From Phytophthora colocasiae (taxonomy: Eukaryota; Oomycota; Peronosporomycetes; Peronosporales; Peronosporaceae), in contig JAGKQI010000096.1 in assembly GCA_018806915.1 (NCBI GenBank), forward strand, positions 744,001-808,000: a DNA stretch of 64,000 nucleotides, in the 5' to 3' direction. Below are positions 19,953 to 30,706 of this stretch, in pieces. A program made the translations under genes and the position numbers. Every line of letters begins with the position of its first letter. Position 1 is the first letter of the stretch. The notes beneath the pieces were generated by a model. It was not told the DNA's origin. It worked only from the letters and a program-made list of their open reading frames with translations, and ran no database searches.

Positions 19953-20703
19953 CTAAATTGCCTTGATCAGGTTTAGCTTGGTGTCAAGCTGACAGCAGTC
20001 GCGATAGACACGCATCTTCGTCGGTGCAAAGGAGATGATCGTTCCTGGTCGTGGGAGCATCGGATTGTCGGCGTTAGTGTCGTAGATCGACACAGTAAGA
20101 AGGAACTTGTTGGTCTCGAACGGATCGTCCAGCTGCGCGTCTTGAAAGACCTGCAACACAGGGGAAAACAAATGGTGAGAGCATACGTATCAGCTGAGAT
20201 TGAAGAATTGCAACAAAATTACAGCTATTTGTTCGTTCAGCGGCTCGGTTGCTCGCTGTTCACCAAGATAGATGCGGAGATAGCGCGTAGTGCTATTGAC
20301 TTGATCATTCCGCATCCACAGGACGCGGCCCTGCACTCGGACAGAAGCCCGAGTTTCTGCATCGTCCATATTATTGGTGGTGATAAATTCTCGTAATTCT
20401 TGGTAAGAGTTATGTGTTAGAAATCATAGACAAAAAAAGAATCAAAACAGAACCTTCGATAGTGTCGAAGACTCGACGCTTGTGTAGCTCCATCGCCTTT
20501 TTTAACTTCTTGATTGGCGAGACGTACTCACTGAGCGACGACTTGCTCGCTGCGCGCTCGTGCTTGGCCACTGAGCGCGATGGCGACGGCGGGGATGGTT
20601 TACGTAGGACTGTCACGGTTGTAGGCGCTGGAACGGACATTTCGGCAGTGCTTGCTGCCGGTTCACCTACTTGGTGCTGCTTGGTTTGCTTCTTCGGCGG
20701 CAT
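19953..20703 (-). CDS. Small protein of unknown family (paralogue of the gene at 51.7-52.5 kb)
   Basis: Three exons, 20703-20454, 20398-20223 and 20150-19953, give 207 aa. The first donor (GTTCTG) is weak, but frame and the paralogue support it. The N-terminal third is Pro/Ser/Lys-rich and disordered. Then comes a helix (KRRVFDTIE) and a beta-rich domain: GRVLWMRND, RYLRIYLGEQ, KFLLTVSIYDTNAD, PGTIISFAPTKMRVYRD. The gene at 51705-52460 shares this order, the exon count, both intron positions and phases, and the PGT(I/V)-x-RD ending. The beta-strand pattern with long insertions could be an OB-fold; that is inference. I do not recognise the family and know no function. Confidence 0.75.
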
Positions 20704-21008
20704 TGGAAGATCAAAAATGGTCGGATGTAGAGAGACTGGATGTTGGTTGCGCAGATTTTAGAATGGACTGAGCGGCTATTGTGATGTAGGCTGTGCGAGT
20801 GTGCGGTACTTCCGATCCCATCTTTCGTTGTACATCACGGTCTTCAAGTGTGGCATTTCTACTGCGGCCCCGTCGCGAGCGATAACAAACTCCATCTACC
20901 AAGTATGAGGTAGTACGGGACGCGGTGCTCTGCATGTTGTAGGATCCGAGCTTCAATGAGCGACAAAAGCCATAACGGCGGTGTTACGCTGACAGGCAAA
21001 ATATATCC
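20704..21008. other. Intergenic region
   Basis: 305 bases between divergent genes. Minus-strand frames across 20711-21077 are open but overlap the SET gene's first exon. No domain was recognised. It probably holds both promoters. Confidence 0.5.
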
Positions 21009-22110
21009 ATGGGTGAGCTGGTCGATGTTGTGCATGCGTCGGCCATTGCTGCTGGCGCTGTTGAAGAAGCGTTCCACGGGGTTTGGATCGTCGAAGCGAA
21101 CGTAGCAGTCGGTGGTAAGTGGCTAGAAGTGCAACAGGTGAGTGTGAACGGTCTTTACTATGCTGTTGTTTGCACTTAATTTGCTGATCTTCAAGAGCGT
21201 GTTGGTGACGATGGCTTCAACGTCAAAGTATGATGTTCAGGTCTGTGACTGTGAGGTCGACGACCAGACCGGCCTTGGCTGTGGCGACGGTTGTAGCAAC
21301 CGTGCGGTAAGCATTGATCTACAGCAGCTACGAGTTACTTAATAGTGCTAATGTCATCTTGTCACCAGATGCACTATGAATGTGCAGTCGAAAGTTGCCC
21401 TTGTGGATTAATGTGTACAAATCGCCAACTACAAACCGAAACATCGGTCGCGACAGCAGTGGTCGACTGCGGTCGGAAGGGTGTCGGCTTAATCGCAATG
21501 GAAGTCATTAAAGCTGGTCAGTACGTTGAAGAGTACGTTGGAGAGGTGGTTTGCAACAATGAAGCCATGGATCGCTATCAGGTAGGGTGCTTGCGAGGTC
21601 TGCGTTGTCGAACCTAGTAATGCTAACGCTAGGTTATTACTGTAGTCTTATCGAGGGTCTAAGCATCGCTACATGCTGCGGTTGAGCGCGGACAAAGTCC
21701 TTGACGCCACCCGTTTTGGTGGCCGAACACGCTTTATAAACCACTCATGTGATCCTAACTGTTCATTTGAAAAGTGGAACGTTCGTGGTCTCGAGCGATG
21801 CGGTGTCTTCACGATCCGAAAGGTGCGAGCGGGTGAGGAGCTGACAATCGACTATCAGTTCCAGTACGTTGCTAATGAGGTGCGGTGTGAAGATGGTTTT
21901 CTTTCCGTGTACCAGTCACTTTAGGTGTGGTAACATGATTGTGTTCGTGGCTAGCAGCAAGTCGAGGAGTGCTTCTGTGGCTCTCGCAATTGCAGAGGTG
22001 CCATTAGGTGGCGAAAACGCAAGCGACAGCGATCTGGTCAGGGGACGAACAAGCGGGTTATCCAGCTTACTATTGACCAGTTTCTTGTAAAGCAGGAGGT
22101 GGGCAACTGA
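21009..22110 (+). CDS. AWS-SET-postSET histone-lysine methyltransferase
   Basis: Exons 21009-21137, 21196-21306, 21369-21581, 21646-21879 and 21958-22110 all join in phase 0, giving 279 aa. An AWS zinc cluster (VCDCEVDDQTGLGCGDGCSNRA, then ECAVESCPCGLMCTNR) is followed by a complete SET domain: GVGLIAMEVIKAGQYVEEYVGEVV, the SAM-site motif RFINHSCDPNC, and GEELTIDYQF. The post-SET CFCGSRNC follows. This arrangement belongs to the SET2/ASH1/NSD class that methylates H3K36. Substrate is inferred. The protein is short, with no PWWP or SRI domain seen; extra upstream exons cannot be excluded because the first exon (MGELVDVV) has no known domain. Confidence 0.88.
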
Positions 22111-22923
22111 CTTCACTACTGCTGTCGCCACCATTGAGCGGGAGCTCGACAGGTGAATCTTCTTGTTACTTTGTGGATGCACAGAAACAACGAAGCTGCT
22201 TAGTAAATAACTTTCACCGTTCTTGTATGATACATTGACGATATTATATCTTCCATGCCTGAGGCTATAGTTTTACAGATACCTGCATAGCATCCCAAGC
22301 GTTGGGAACATGTCAATACGCGTTACGATAGTCCGGCGGTGGACTAACGTTTCGGTTTTTACATGGTTTCGCACTTGCTTAATTTGAAGTGCTTTGCTAC
22401 TCAAGTTGAAGTTGTTTGGAATTCAAACGTTGGATGAACATTTATGTGTATTAAGAGGTGTTTGGGGTCGTTGTCGTTGTGCTTACTACACTGTACGAGA
22501 TTCACACTAGTTCGTCTCGCTTCCGTATCTTTCATACAAAGCCACTACGACTCTCACTGCTGACAAAAGACGCGAGCGGAATAGGTTGTCTGCACAGCGA
22601 CGTCGAGCCCGCGAGACACAAGACATTGATGTTGTGTTGGTGATACCGCGGTTGAGTACGCCAGACAGGGTTGCGTCTCGATAGCTGAGAATGTGTCATG
22701 ACGATTTATGTCGAACGGTGGACAATTTTGTTTACTGGATGTCATTATTGCTCAAGTTGAAGTGCTTTGAATGGTCATCGGTGTGCCGACATCGTTAGTG
22801 TATAACGGGTTGACGTTGTCATTGGTTAGTATGTAGTACGTAATGTCACACTAGATTGTCTGAGATAGTGTCCGAAAGATTGAATAGTACTATTGACTGT
22901 CGTCTAAGTCACGCAGCGTCGGT
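22111..22923. other. Upstream region of Helitron A with duplicated 5' segment
   Basis: After the SET gene no further gene is seen. From about 22380 the sequence repeats features of the Helitron 5' region (CTCAAGTTGAAG motifs near 22401 and 22750), ending in the truncated N-terminal copy at 22555-22645. The true left end of the element was not located. Confidence 0.5.
22555..22645 (+). repeat. Truncated second copy of the Helitron A N-terminus
   Basis: Reads KRRERNRLSAQRRRARET before breaking down, nearly identical to the N-terminus encoded at 22924-23000. The two are 370 bases apart, so the 5' end of the element is partly duplicated. It is a relic of another copy or an aborted insertion. Confidence 0.75.
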
Positions 22924-25900
22924 ATGACTCTTACTGTGGACGAAAGGCGTGAACGGAATCGTTTATCGGCTCAACGTCGACGTGCCCGCGAGACAGTAGC
23001 GGCAGGAAATGATAGGCGTCGTCGCGATCGAGAGGGTCATCGCCGTCGTCGGATAGCGTTGGCGGCTACTACTGTTCCAGCTTGCCTTTTGTCTGGAGAA
23101 CCAACCCGTTCTACCGGTGGGCAATGCTCTGAACACCATCACGCATGGGACGATGATGCAATTCCAAGATTACACCCCGTGTCCGACGAGGCGAAGAACG
23201 CCACGCTGCAGCGCCTGCAGCTGGCGCTTGGAGCTGACGGACTCGACGAGACCGCGTGTGCGGTTTGTGACCGTAATGTGTTGTGGAAGTCAATCCGTCT
23301 CGTGGATGTTACTGATCGCGATCGCATCGAGAAAATGCGTCCTGTTCTCGCAAGCAATGATGATGACTTGCCGCAGCACCTCATAGCCGAGTACGATTGC
23401 TCCCAGTTGCACTCGTGCTTGAATAGCATGCTACTGTCGAGAGCAGGGATTCACGAAGCTGGGTTTGTTCAAGTTTGCGAAGAATGCAACGACAGTTTGT
23501 TGAAACAGATTGTACCGAAATTTGCGATTAAAAACGGATTTGCAATTGGAACGCTGCCGATACAGTTCGCGGACGTTACACTGCCGGAGCGATTGATCAC
23601 ACAGCCTGTATCTGTTGTCTGTGTGACGCGTGTCATGCGTGGGGGCGCCCATCGCGCGATCCGATCGCACTGCCTAGCGTTCGACGCCTCACCAGGTCCA
23701 GCGGCGACACTTCTACCAATCCCTGTTGGAAGCGTGTCAACATATCGTGTTGTGCTTGCTGGACCCTTCACTACGGAACAACATGCGCGTGTGCGTGAAA
23801 TGCACCGCGTTCGACGCGAAGTTGTCGACGACTTGCTTATTTATTACAAGGAGCACAACCCATTGTACGCATCCATTTCCGTTGTCAATAGTTCTGATCT
23901 TTCGGTTGACGCGGTCGCCGAAAATTTAATCATTGAGGTCGCCAATGCTGCTGCGGAAGTCGCCGACATCGACGCAGAGCAGGACCGCGTTGGCAACGTG
24001 ACAGATGTGGATGTATCCACACAAGAGGCCGACGTAGTCGAACGTCGAGTGGTTTTTGTGCCGGACGATCGCGAAGTTACAACGCAGGAGCTGCACGCTG
24101 TGTCTGGGCACCCGACGCCGGCCGTGCCTGAACCGCATTTCCTAATACGTCACTCGACCAAGTTCGCTGAAAAAGATCGCGTGCTGTTTGCACGAATGTG
24201 GCCTCATCTCTTTCCGTATGGAAGAGGACATCCTGGAGAGGAGCGCCGCGTTCCGGTATCCTTCGAGGCGTGCATCCGACATTACTGCATGCTCAGCTCG
24301 CGGCGATTTGCAGAGGATGAGCTGTTCACTCTAGCGAGCTTCGACTACTTGTCGGTGCAGAAGATGTATACCCAAGTAGGACTCAAGTGCCGCCGAAATC
24401 CAGTGCTTTTTGAACCGTACAGCGACATCTCGGAGGAATCACTGCTCCAAGCACTAAGAGAAAAAGAACTTCAGCGAAAAGGTTGTGCCGCATCCGCCAG
24501 AGGTCACGACTCGAGTGCGACCGCCTTCCTACGAACGGTTGAGCTTAGTGGCAGTTTGATGTGGGGCAGCAACGGTGAGCGGGCGCAATGTCGACGCCGG
24601 GCATTCGCGTACCAGGCACGGTTTGGGCAACCAGCGCTCTTTGTGACCCTCACACCCAACGTAGCGGATTCGTTTGTCATGGCGCAGTACTGTGGTGTAA
24701 CCTCCGTCGATACACTGTTTGATGCCCCGTTGTCTGCGCCACCAGGACGGTCGACTCTCCATAGCGCAGCCATGCGGAACGACGTGGCATCTGCTAGACT
24801 GTTCATACGAAACATTGACGCTTTCATTGAGCACGGGCTTGGTGTGCCTCTGAAGCGCATGAAAGCCAAGCCGTTTGACGGACTGTTTGGGCCGGTACGA
24901 GCCTACTTTGGCATGGTCGAAACTCAAGGCGGTGGAACGCTCCACGCTCATTTCTTGGTATGGCTGGAGAATGCGCCACCAAACAGTGAAGCATTTGACC
25001 GAGCAGTAACAGCACATGGTGAGCAGTACTATCGTGATATCGAGGCGTTCACGGACAGCGTTGTGTCAACGTCGATGCCGTTGAACATTGCTAATTCGAC
25101 GTGTGTCTTCTGCGGGCACTCCTACGCCGATCTGCAGCAGCTCTCAATACCGCCAGAGGCATACGAGGACCCGAACAAGCAGGGCGATCAGCTCCACGGT
25201 GAACCGTTGCTGATTCAGTGCGCTGGATGCGGAACCAAATTGAGCTCACAACACGTTATCCGGCGCATCTTGCTCGACAGCCGACCGAAATCGTGGCCGG
25301 CACAGATGCGACCATACTCCTCGGATGAGCTGAAAGCGGCCGTACGGTTAGAAACGCGCTGTCGGGGAGGAACGGCAGCAGCGAAGACGGCCATTTATCA
25401 ACGCGATCTCCATCTATTCGAAGGGACAGACTCAAGTAGTAGCGACGTTTATGGAGAGTATCTGCGGGGCTTGAATCAGTCTCCGCGCCGGCTCGAGCGG
25501 CGAGAAGATGACGCATTTCGCAATGATGGTGTCACTAGAGCATTGGTGATGATGCCTCCGTCAGTTGATGATAACCGGTTTGCGCCGCGAGTTATTGCGT
25601 TCATTGTGTCGGTGCTCGTCTTCATGTTCAATCTTCACTGGTGGTCGCATGCTGGAAGCTGCTTTAAGAAGAGCCGTGCGTCGACGCCCGGGCAGTGCCG
25701 CTACAAGTTTCCACGGGATCGAGCTGTACGCACGTCGTGCTCGAGTGACGGTGTCACGGTCGCAAGACAACCACCATACGAGTTCGTCAACGGCTACAAC
25801 CGTGAGATGATGCTGGCGTTCAAGTGCAACCATGATGTTCAAGTCATGGTCGGTGGGCTGGCTGCCCTGCTGCGAATCTACTATGCCACCAAGTATGTGA

Positions 25901-28900
25901 CCAAGATGCAGGAACACGTTGACTCAATCACAGCCGTCGCCCTCGCTGCATTTCAGCGTCGCCAGCTACGAGAAGCGCGCAATGAAGAGACTGTATCCGC
26001 GAACCGCGCTGCAACTGGGCGCAAGCGCGTAGCATCACTGTTATATGCGATCACGAACCGTTGTGAGATCGCTGGACCTCTTGCTGCCTTGTACTTGCTC
26101 CGAGGATCGTGCGCATTCATGAGTACCCCATGTGCTACGCTCCCACTCCGAGCAGTGCTGAGTGAGCTCATTGATCAATCGACGGAAATGTGCGACCTCG
26201 TCCAATTACGAGAGCACGGAGAATCTGGCGTCAGGTTCCGTGCGGCATCGTTCCTCGACGACTACTTGTTCCGGCCTTCGGCTCTGGGCTCAAGCAATCT
26301 GTACGAGTACGTAGCGAAGCATTTTCGTCGGAAGCGATCTGAGACTTCTGCAGAATGTGCACTTTTCCAACCAGATCACCCTCTCTATGACTCGCACTGT
26401 GTTGGTACGCACATCGACGAGATCGTTCCGGTCGTGGTCGGAATGCGCATGCCCTTCATGGACTCCGAGACGCCCCATGAATACATTGTGAAGCGCAGCC
26501 AGTGCGCACTTGTGCTGTTTAAGTCGTTCCGCCGTGTTTCAGACCTTGTGAAAGGCGACCCTGCTGATGACAATGCCTGGCTCGAGGGGTACGCGCAGTG
26601 GGAACCCACCCGTACGAGCTTTATACGTGAGGTGATGGCCAATATGGACGACTACCACCGAGCAGGAAGGCAAGCAGAAGAATGCTATGGCGACGTATGC
26701 AACAGCGGCGAGACGCAGGCAGGATCCGATAGCGATGGCGACGAGGTTACCGGCACGCGCAACGACGTCGATGATGCACTTGACCACTCTGCGGCATGCG
26801 AGATAAATTCTACTGCTGCGGGAGCCGATGCTTTCTACCATCATCTTTTCGACGCCTGTAGAAATGGTAACATTGATGTCGACGATCGAAGCGAGGATAC
26901 GTCTTCACACGATCTGACTTTACCAATTTTCCCCAACGGGGGGTCCAGTGGCGGGTATCAACATCTCCTCACGCCAGTGGCACGCAGCACGGCTGGAACG
27001 GCACCGGACCTGCGTAGCCATAGTTCGCTGCCCAATTTTGCGATAGATGAGCTCCAAAGATTCGTCAAAGACACGTCCAACGAAGAAAAGACTGAGCCGC
27101 AGCGGTCAGAGTCGTTCCGTAACGAACGGCCAACTGAAGTAGTTGAGCTCCTAAAGAACACCCTCGAGGATAGCACGGAGTGGGTGTCGCCAGCAAAGTC
27201 TTCCACCGACCCGTCGCCGCTGCGGGCGTACTCGTCAATTGGTGAAGTCTCCCGAGCATTCACGCTTAACCGTCGACAGCATGCCGCATTCGCTCTAATT
27301 GCGACGTCGCTGCTTAAGCGTTACCTGCACCAAGAGCTTTGTGGTCTCAATGCCAACGATGGAAGTGGTGGTAACTCCCATAGTAGCAACGATAGCCGGG
27401 TTCGCGATGAGCAATTGCTCATGTACCTTGGCGGTGCCGGTGGCACCGGGAAGAGCCGTGTGATCGATGCCATCCATGCATTCAGCACTAGTTGGCATCG
27501 CGATGACGCCGTCGAGAAGACCGCCCTGACTGGAAAAGCCGCTACACTTATTGGAGGGTGCACACTCGCCAGCTTCATGATGCGGCTGAAACACGCGATC
27601 CAAAACAAGCACTTCGCACCACTTGATCTCCTAGTCATTGACGAGGTGTCAATGATGTCCAAAGCTGAATGGTTGAAGCTCGACAAGGCGCTTCGGCAGT
27701 ACAAGCAGGTTCCGGGCGTGCCATTCGGTGGCGTGCACATCGTGCTCGTGGGAGACTTTTTGCAGATGCCTCCGGTTAAGGCTGACCCAATCTACGTGGA
27801 TCCCGCCGAAAAACGAAAGTCAACCACGGTCGATGTGGAAGGCTTCGAGCTATGGCAGCAGATCAACACCGTCATCATGCTTGACGAATCCGTGCGTTTC
27901 AGAAACGACCCAGAGTGGGGAGCGGGCTGTGGTCTCGCTCGTCTCGGCCAGTGGACGCCCGAATTCATCAACCTCGTCAACAGCAGGGTTCTCAAGTCAT
28001 CTCACCATCCGCAGCAGCAGCAGCACGAGCCGGCATCACAATTGAAGCTCCGAGACGAAATCACACCAGAAGCGGTCTTCGTCACGCCGGAGAATACGAC
28101 ACGCTTGGCCATCAACAACTCTTTCGTAGCCGAGACCGCGTCCATGCTGCCAAACAACGCATTTCCTATTAGGATAGTTGCTAACTTCAAGGGTGCGCTG
28201 AACGGCCTCAGTCAGAGCGATCTGCGCTACGTGATGGGCCTCCCGGACAATCGATTTGGACGCATGGCGCCTTATCTTGATCTCATTGAGGGCATGCCCG
28301 TCCAGGTGACGCAAAATGTTGCAATCACAAAAGGAATCGCAAATGGCACACTCGGAACACTCGAATCGGTGCACTTCCCAGAGGATACCAGCTTCCGTCT
28401 TGTGCAAGACGGTGTAACCAACACGGTTGTACAGCTGCCGAGTCGAGCTCCAGACTACGCCATGCTCCGCGTCTCGCGTCTGAATGCCTCTGCAATTCGG
28501 CCTGGTGTCGATCCCTACCTCTTTCCTGTGTTTTACGCCACTGAGGCGTACCAGAAGGTGACTATCACGTTGCCGAGAGCCTCGGACGGTACACCACGTT
28601 CAATCACAGTGAAGCCTCAGCAGTTTCCGTTTGTGTGCGCAGTGGGCTCGACCGTGTATAAAGTACAAGGCGAGACTCTCCACTCGATGGTAGTCGTGGA
28701 CTGGCGCTCCAAGCATCACATCGTCAACAAGCCCCAGCAGACGTATCTGCTAGTGTCTCGCGTCACATCACGTTTTGCATTCATTGCATTACACCCGCTT
28801 ACCAGTGAGCTTGCGGCGTGGTCGAAACCACCTACAAGCGCAATCCATGAAGAAGTACGGCTAAACCGACTGAGCGACACCAATCTGGCGATGTTTTATT

Positions 28901-28992
28901 CATCAATGTCTTCCACCACTGCCACAACGCAATCTCTTTTTGCTCGAGCTCGCTCAACATCGTGTCCACCTTCGCTGAATATGGATAAGTAG
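22924..28992 (+). CDS. Helitron (helentron-type) Rep-helicase, intact
   Basis: Uninterrupted 2022-aa frame. The first 50 residues are strongly basic and resemble a bZIP basic region (RRERNRLSAQRRRARE). The HUH endonuclease includes FGQPALFVTLTPN (about 566-578), the metal-binding TLHAHFLVWL with His674 and His676, and the tyrosine helix IYYATKYVTK with Tyr987/Tyr991. Cys pairs (CVFCG, CAGCG) form zinc fingers between them. The helicase is PIF1-type: GGAGGTGKS with Lys1510 (Walker A), LLVIDEVSMM with Asp1573-Glu1574 (Walker B), HIVLVGDFLQMPP, and a late LLVSRVTSRFAF motif. It drives rolling-circle transposition. Full length, no stops and all motifs present suggest a recently active element. 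The close relative at 56-62.7 kb is on the other strand. Confidence 0.93.
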   Translation: MTLTVDERRERNRLSAQRRRARETVAAGNDRRRRDREGHRRRRIALAATTVPACLLSGEPTRSTGGQCSEHHHAWDDDAIPRLHPVSDEAKNATLQRLQLALGADGLDETACAVCDRNVLWKSIRLVDVTDRDRIEKMRPVLASNDDDLPQHLIAEYDCSQLHSCLNSMLLSRAGIHEAGFVQVCEECNDSLLKQIVPKFAIKNGFAIGTLPIQFADVTLPERLITQPVSVVCVTRVMRGGAHRAIRSHCLAFDASPGPAATLLPIPVGSVSTYRVVLAGPFTTEQHARVREMHRVRREVVDDLLIYYKEHNPLYASISVVNSSDLSVDAVAENLIIEVANAAAEVADIDAEQDRVGNVTDVDVSTQEADVVERRVVFVPDDREVTTQELHAVSGHPTPAVPEPHFLIRHSTKFAEKDRVLFARMWPHLFPYGRGHPGEERRVPVSFEACIRHYCMLSSRRFAEDELFTLASFDYLSVQKMYTQVGLKCRRNPVLFEPYSDISEESLLQALREKELQRKGCAASARGHDSSATAFLRTVELSGSLMWGSNGERAQCRRRAFAYQARFGQPALFVTLTPNVADSFVMAQYCGVTSVDTLFDAPLSAPPGRSTLHSAAMRNDVASARLFIRNIDAFIEHGLGVPLKRMKAKPFDGLFGPVRAYFGMVETQGGGTLHAHFLVWLENAPPNSEAFDRAVTAHGEQYYRDIEAFTDSVVSTSMPLNIANSTCVFCGHSYADLQQLSIPPEAYEDPNKQGDQLHGEPLLIQCAGCGTKLSSQHVIRRILLDSRPKSWPAQMRPYSSDELKAAVRLETRCRGGTAAAKTAIYQRDLHLFEGTDSSSSDVYGEYLRGLNQSPRRLERREDDAFRNDGVTRALVMMPPSVDDNRFAPRVIAFIVSVLVFMFNLHWWSHAGSCFKKSRASTPGQCRYKFPRDRAVRTSCSSDGVTVARQPPYEFVNGYNREMMLAFKCNHDVQVMVGGLAALLRIYYATKYVTKMQEHVDSITAVALAAFQRRQLREARNEETVSANRAATGRKRVASLLYAITNRCEIAGPLAALYLLRGSCAFMSTPCATLPLRAVLSELIDQSTEMCDLVQLREHGESGVRFRAASFLDDYLFRPSALGSSNLYEYVAKHFRRKRSETSAECALFQPDHPLYDSHCVGTHIDEIVPVVVGMRMPFMDSETPHEYIVKRSQCALVLFKSFRRVSDLVKGDPADDNAWLEGYAQWEPTRTSFIREVMANMDDYHRAGRQAEECYGDVCNSGETQAGSDSDGDEVTGTRNDVDDALDHSAACEINSTAAGADAFYHHLFDACRNGNIDVDDRSEDTSSHDLTLPIFPNGGSSGGYQHLLTPVARSTAGTAPDLRSHSSLPNFAIDELQRFVKDTSNEEKTEPQRSESFRNERPTEVVELLKNTLEDSTEWVSPAKSSTDPSPLRAYSSIGEVSRAFTLNRRQHAAFALIATSLLKRYLHQELCGLNANDGSGGNSHSSNDSRVRDEQLLMYLGGAGGTGKSRVIDAIHAFSTSWHRDDAVEKTALTGKAATLIGGCTLASFMMRLKHAIQNKHFAPLDLLVIDEVSMMSKAEWLKLDKALRQYKQVPGVPFGGVHIVLVGDFLQMPPVKADPIYVDPAEKRKSTTVDVEGFELWQQINTVIMLDESVRFRNDPEWGAGCGLARLGQWTPEFINLVNSRVLKSSHHPQQQQHEPASQLKLRDEITPEAVFVTPENTTRLAINNSFVAETASMLPNNAFPIRIVANFKGALNGLSQSDLRYVMGLPDNRFGRMAPYLDLIEGMPVQVTQNVAITKGIANGTLGTLESVHFPEDTSFRLVQDGVTNTVVQLPSRAPDYAMLRVSRLNASAIRPGVDPYLFPVFYATEAYQKVTITLPRASDGTPRSITVKPQQFPFVCAVGSTVYKVQGETLHSMVVVDWRSKHHIVNKPQQTYLLVSRVTSRFAFIALHPLTSELAAWSKPPTSAIHEEVRLNRLSDTNLAMFYSSMSSTTATTQSLFARARSTSCPPSLNMDK

Positions 28993-30672
28993 TTAGTAGT
29001 CATTATTCGTCGTAACACGGACCTGTATGCACACCCACGATGATACGCCAAGTTCAGCCAGTGCAACTTCGAAGCACATGAAAGCCATCCATGAAATCCC
29101 ACAAGAACGTGAAGACGAAGTAGCTCGCGAACGTCTCACAGCACTGAGTCCATGAAGTATCACAACAGGTCGTACGCCTGTGTCATGCGTTTGCAGTAGA
29201 CCACTCTCGATCCGCTCACTAGGAAGCAATGCAGTGTTGAACGATACGATACCGTTGAGCACGACATGATGAACTCCATGTCCACACCACACTTGATGCT
29301 TTAGTAGCTCGTATGCCTGCAGTCCAGTAATAGCAGACCGAACACCAGCGCCACCAAGAACGTCGCCGCTATGCAGATGGCGAGAGTGTGTCCAGCGCTT
29401 CCAGCCCGATTTAAAGTTTAACGACGGTGTGCCCCCGTACATGTCCAAGAACTCACTAGCAAGCAAACTGGTCCTGCGTCGTCGCGCTTGCAGCGAAAAT
29501 CTTTATCAGCCGAATGTCCATCGTGCAGGCGACATGGTATACACCAGCACCAATCACTTCCGCCACTTAGATACCACCATACAATTGCGGTTCGTCCACA
29601 AACACATCCTCACCGCAGAATCAGTAAGTGTCGAACAGGTAAAATACCTCTACTGACGACTGGTGGATCATGCTGCCAATGGTACACTCGCTAACCTTAC
29701 GGACGCCATTTGCGTTTCATCGTTGCTGAGCGAGCGTCCAGCCATCTCGTGAGTCGTCAAAAACACAAACATCAAACTCCACGATGATCGCCAGACACTT
29801 CATCATCTCCTTTTGAGCTGTAGTGGATGACGTGGCCCACGATGTGCATGTCCAGCATGTCCAGCACCTCGCCAGCCAGCCGAACTTCTTGCCGGCCAAA
29901 ACCGCCATCACCATGATCGCCTCACTTCTACACCTCGGACTGTACGTCCAGCTGCTCGTAGTAGCCGCTATCTCGCCCTTGATGGAGAAGCCTGTGTTGT
30001 GGCGTTTACGTCCATGGCTGTCGACTTGGCGGTGCCTATCCAGCAGCGATAAATCGTCAGCGCAACCGCAGCGTTTCTTGCTGATACCGGTATTGGAATG
30101 TTGCGAAGATGTGGACCACACAGACGTACCCTACGATGTTGCCGACATGGTGCTCAGAAGTTGCACTAAGTTGCAGTAGCGGCGTTGCACGAAGGTTGAG
30201 TGATGACAGACACGGCCCTGTGGACCCCCCTATGGTGGTTCTCATATATTCGAACTACAAATAGTTCTCATATATTCGAACTACAAACTACTAGTAGGTG
30301 AGACAGTGAAGCTACGCGGAGCTACTGGACGTACCGGTATCATCTGAGCCAAATTCAATTTATGATGTGGTGTACATTACTTTCACGTCCCGCGGGATCG
30401 GGATATACCTGAAGCCATAAATAAGCTGTAAGCCAATCAGAATTATGGTACAGCCATAAATAAGTCAACCACGTTCTATCTGATATAATACGTTCTGGAA
30501 TCTGATTGGCCACTCCATTAGGTGCGATTCTCATTGCGTCAATTATTGGTTCCCGTTTGTCTCGCCGCTGCTATTATTTCGAAGCATTTTTATCGTACTT
30601 AGCTTAATTTTAATCAATGAAAATTTTGTGGCCGGCATGGACAGACAGACATCTTCGCGACTTTGTAAACGA
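28993..30672. other. Non-coding 3' region after Helitron A
   Basis: 1.7 kb with short open frames on both strands (29.0-29.5 kb and 29.7-30.1 kb) but no recognised domain. It carries a 24-bp direct duplication (GTTCTCATATATTCGAACTA unit) at 30239-30288, a palindrome TCCCGCGGGA near 30392 and two AGCCATAAATAAG repeats near 30412 and 30454. Part is probably the Helitron's 3' non-coding tail. Confidence 0.45.
30263..30295 (+). other. Candidate 3' terminus of Helitron A
   Basis: TAGTTC..GAACTA forms a 6-bp hairpin followed by CAAACTA and CTAG, then T at 30295. That is the arrangement expected at a Helitron 3' end (hairpin, short spacer, CTRR, next base T). The stem is short and the region is duplicated, so this is a weak candidate. 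Confidence 0.25.
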
Positions 30673-30706
30673 CTAGCGCTCTGGGCGCCCGCTATGCGGG
30701 CGCGTG
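30673..30706 (-). other. Helitron 3' terminus: hairpin plus CTAG
   Basis: On the minus strand GCGCCCGC-ATA-GCGGGCGC forms a perfect 8-bp GC stem, followed by a short spacer and CTAG (30676-30673), with T as the next host base. This is the textbook 3' end of a Helitron and lies on the correct side of the helicase gene. The same block recurs at 38635. Confidence 0.8.

Noticed and set aside
20711..21077. Minus frames including RFFNSASSNGRRMHNIDQL
   Set aside because: Overlap the SET gene's first exon, which joins the next exon in phase with good splice sites; kept only as an alternative.
29717..30121. Minus frame reminiscent of a DDE_3 transposase (RHNTGFSIKGE)
   Set aside because: Only a short vague resemblance; no catalytic motifs could be aligned.
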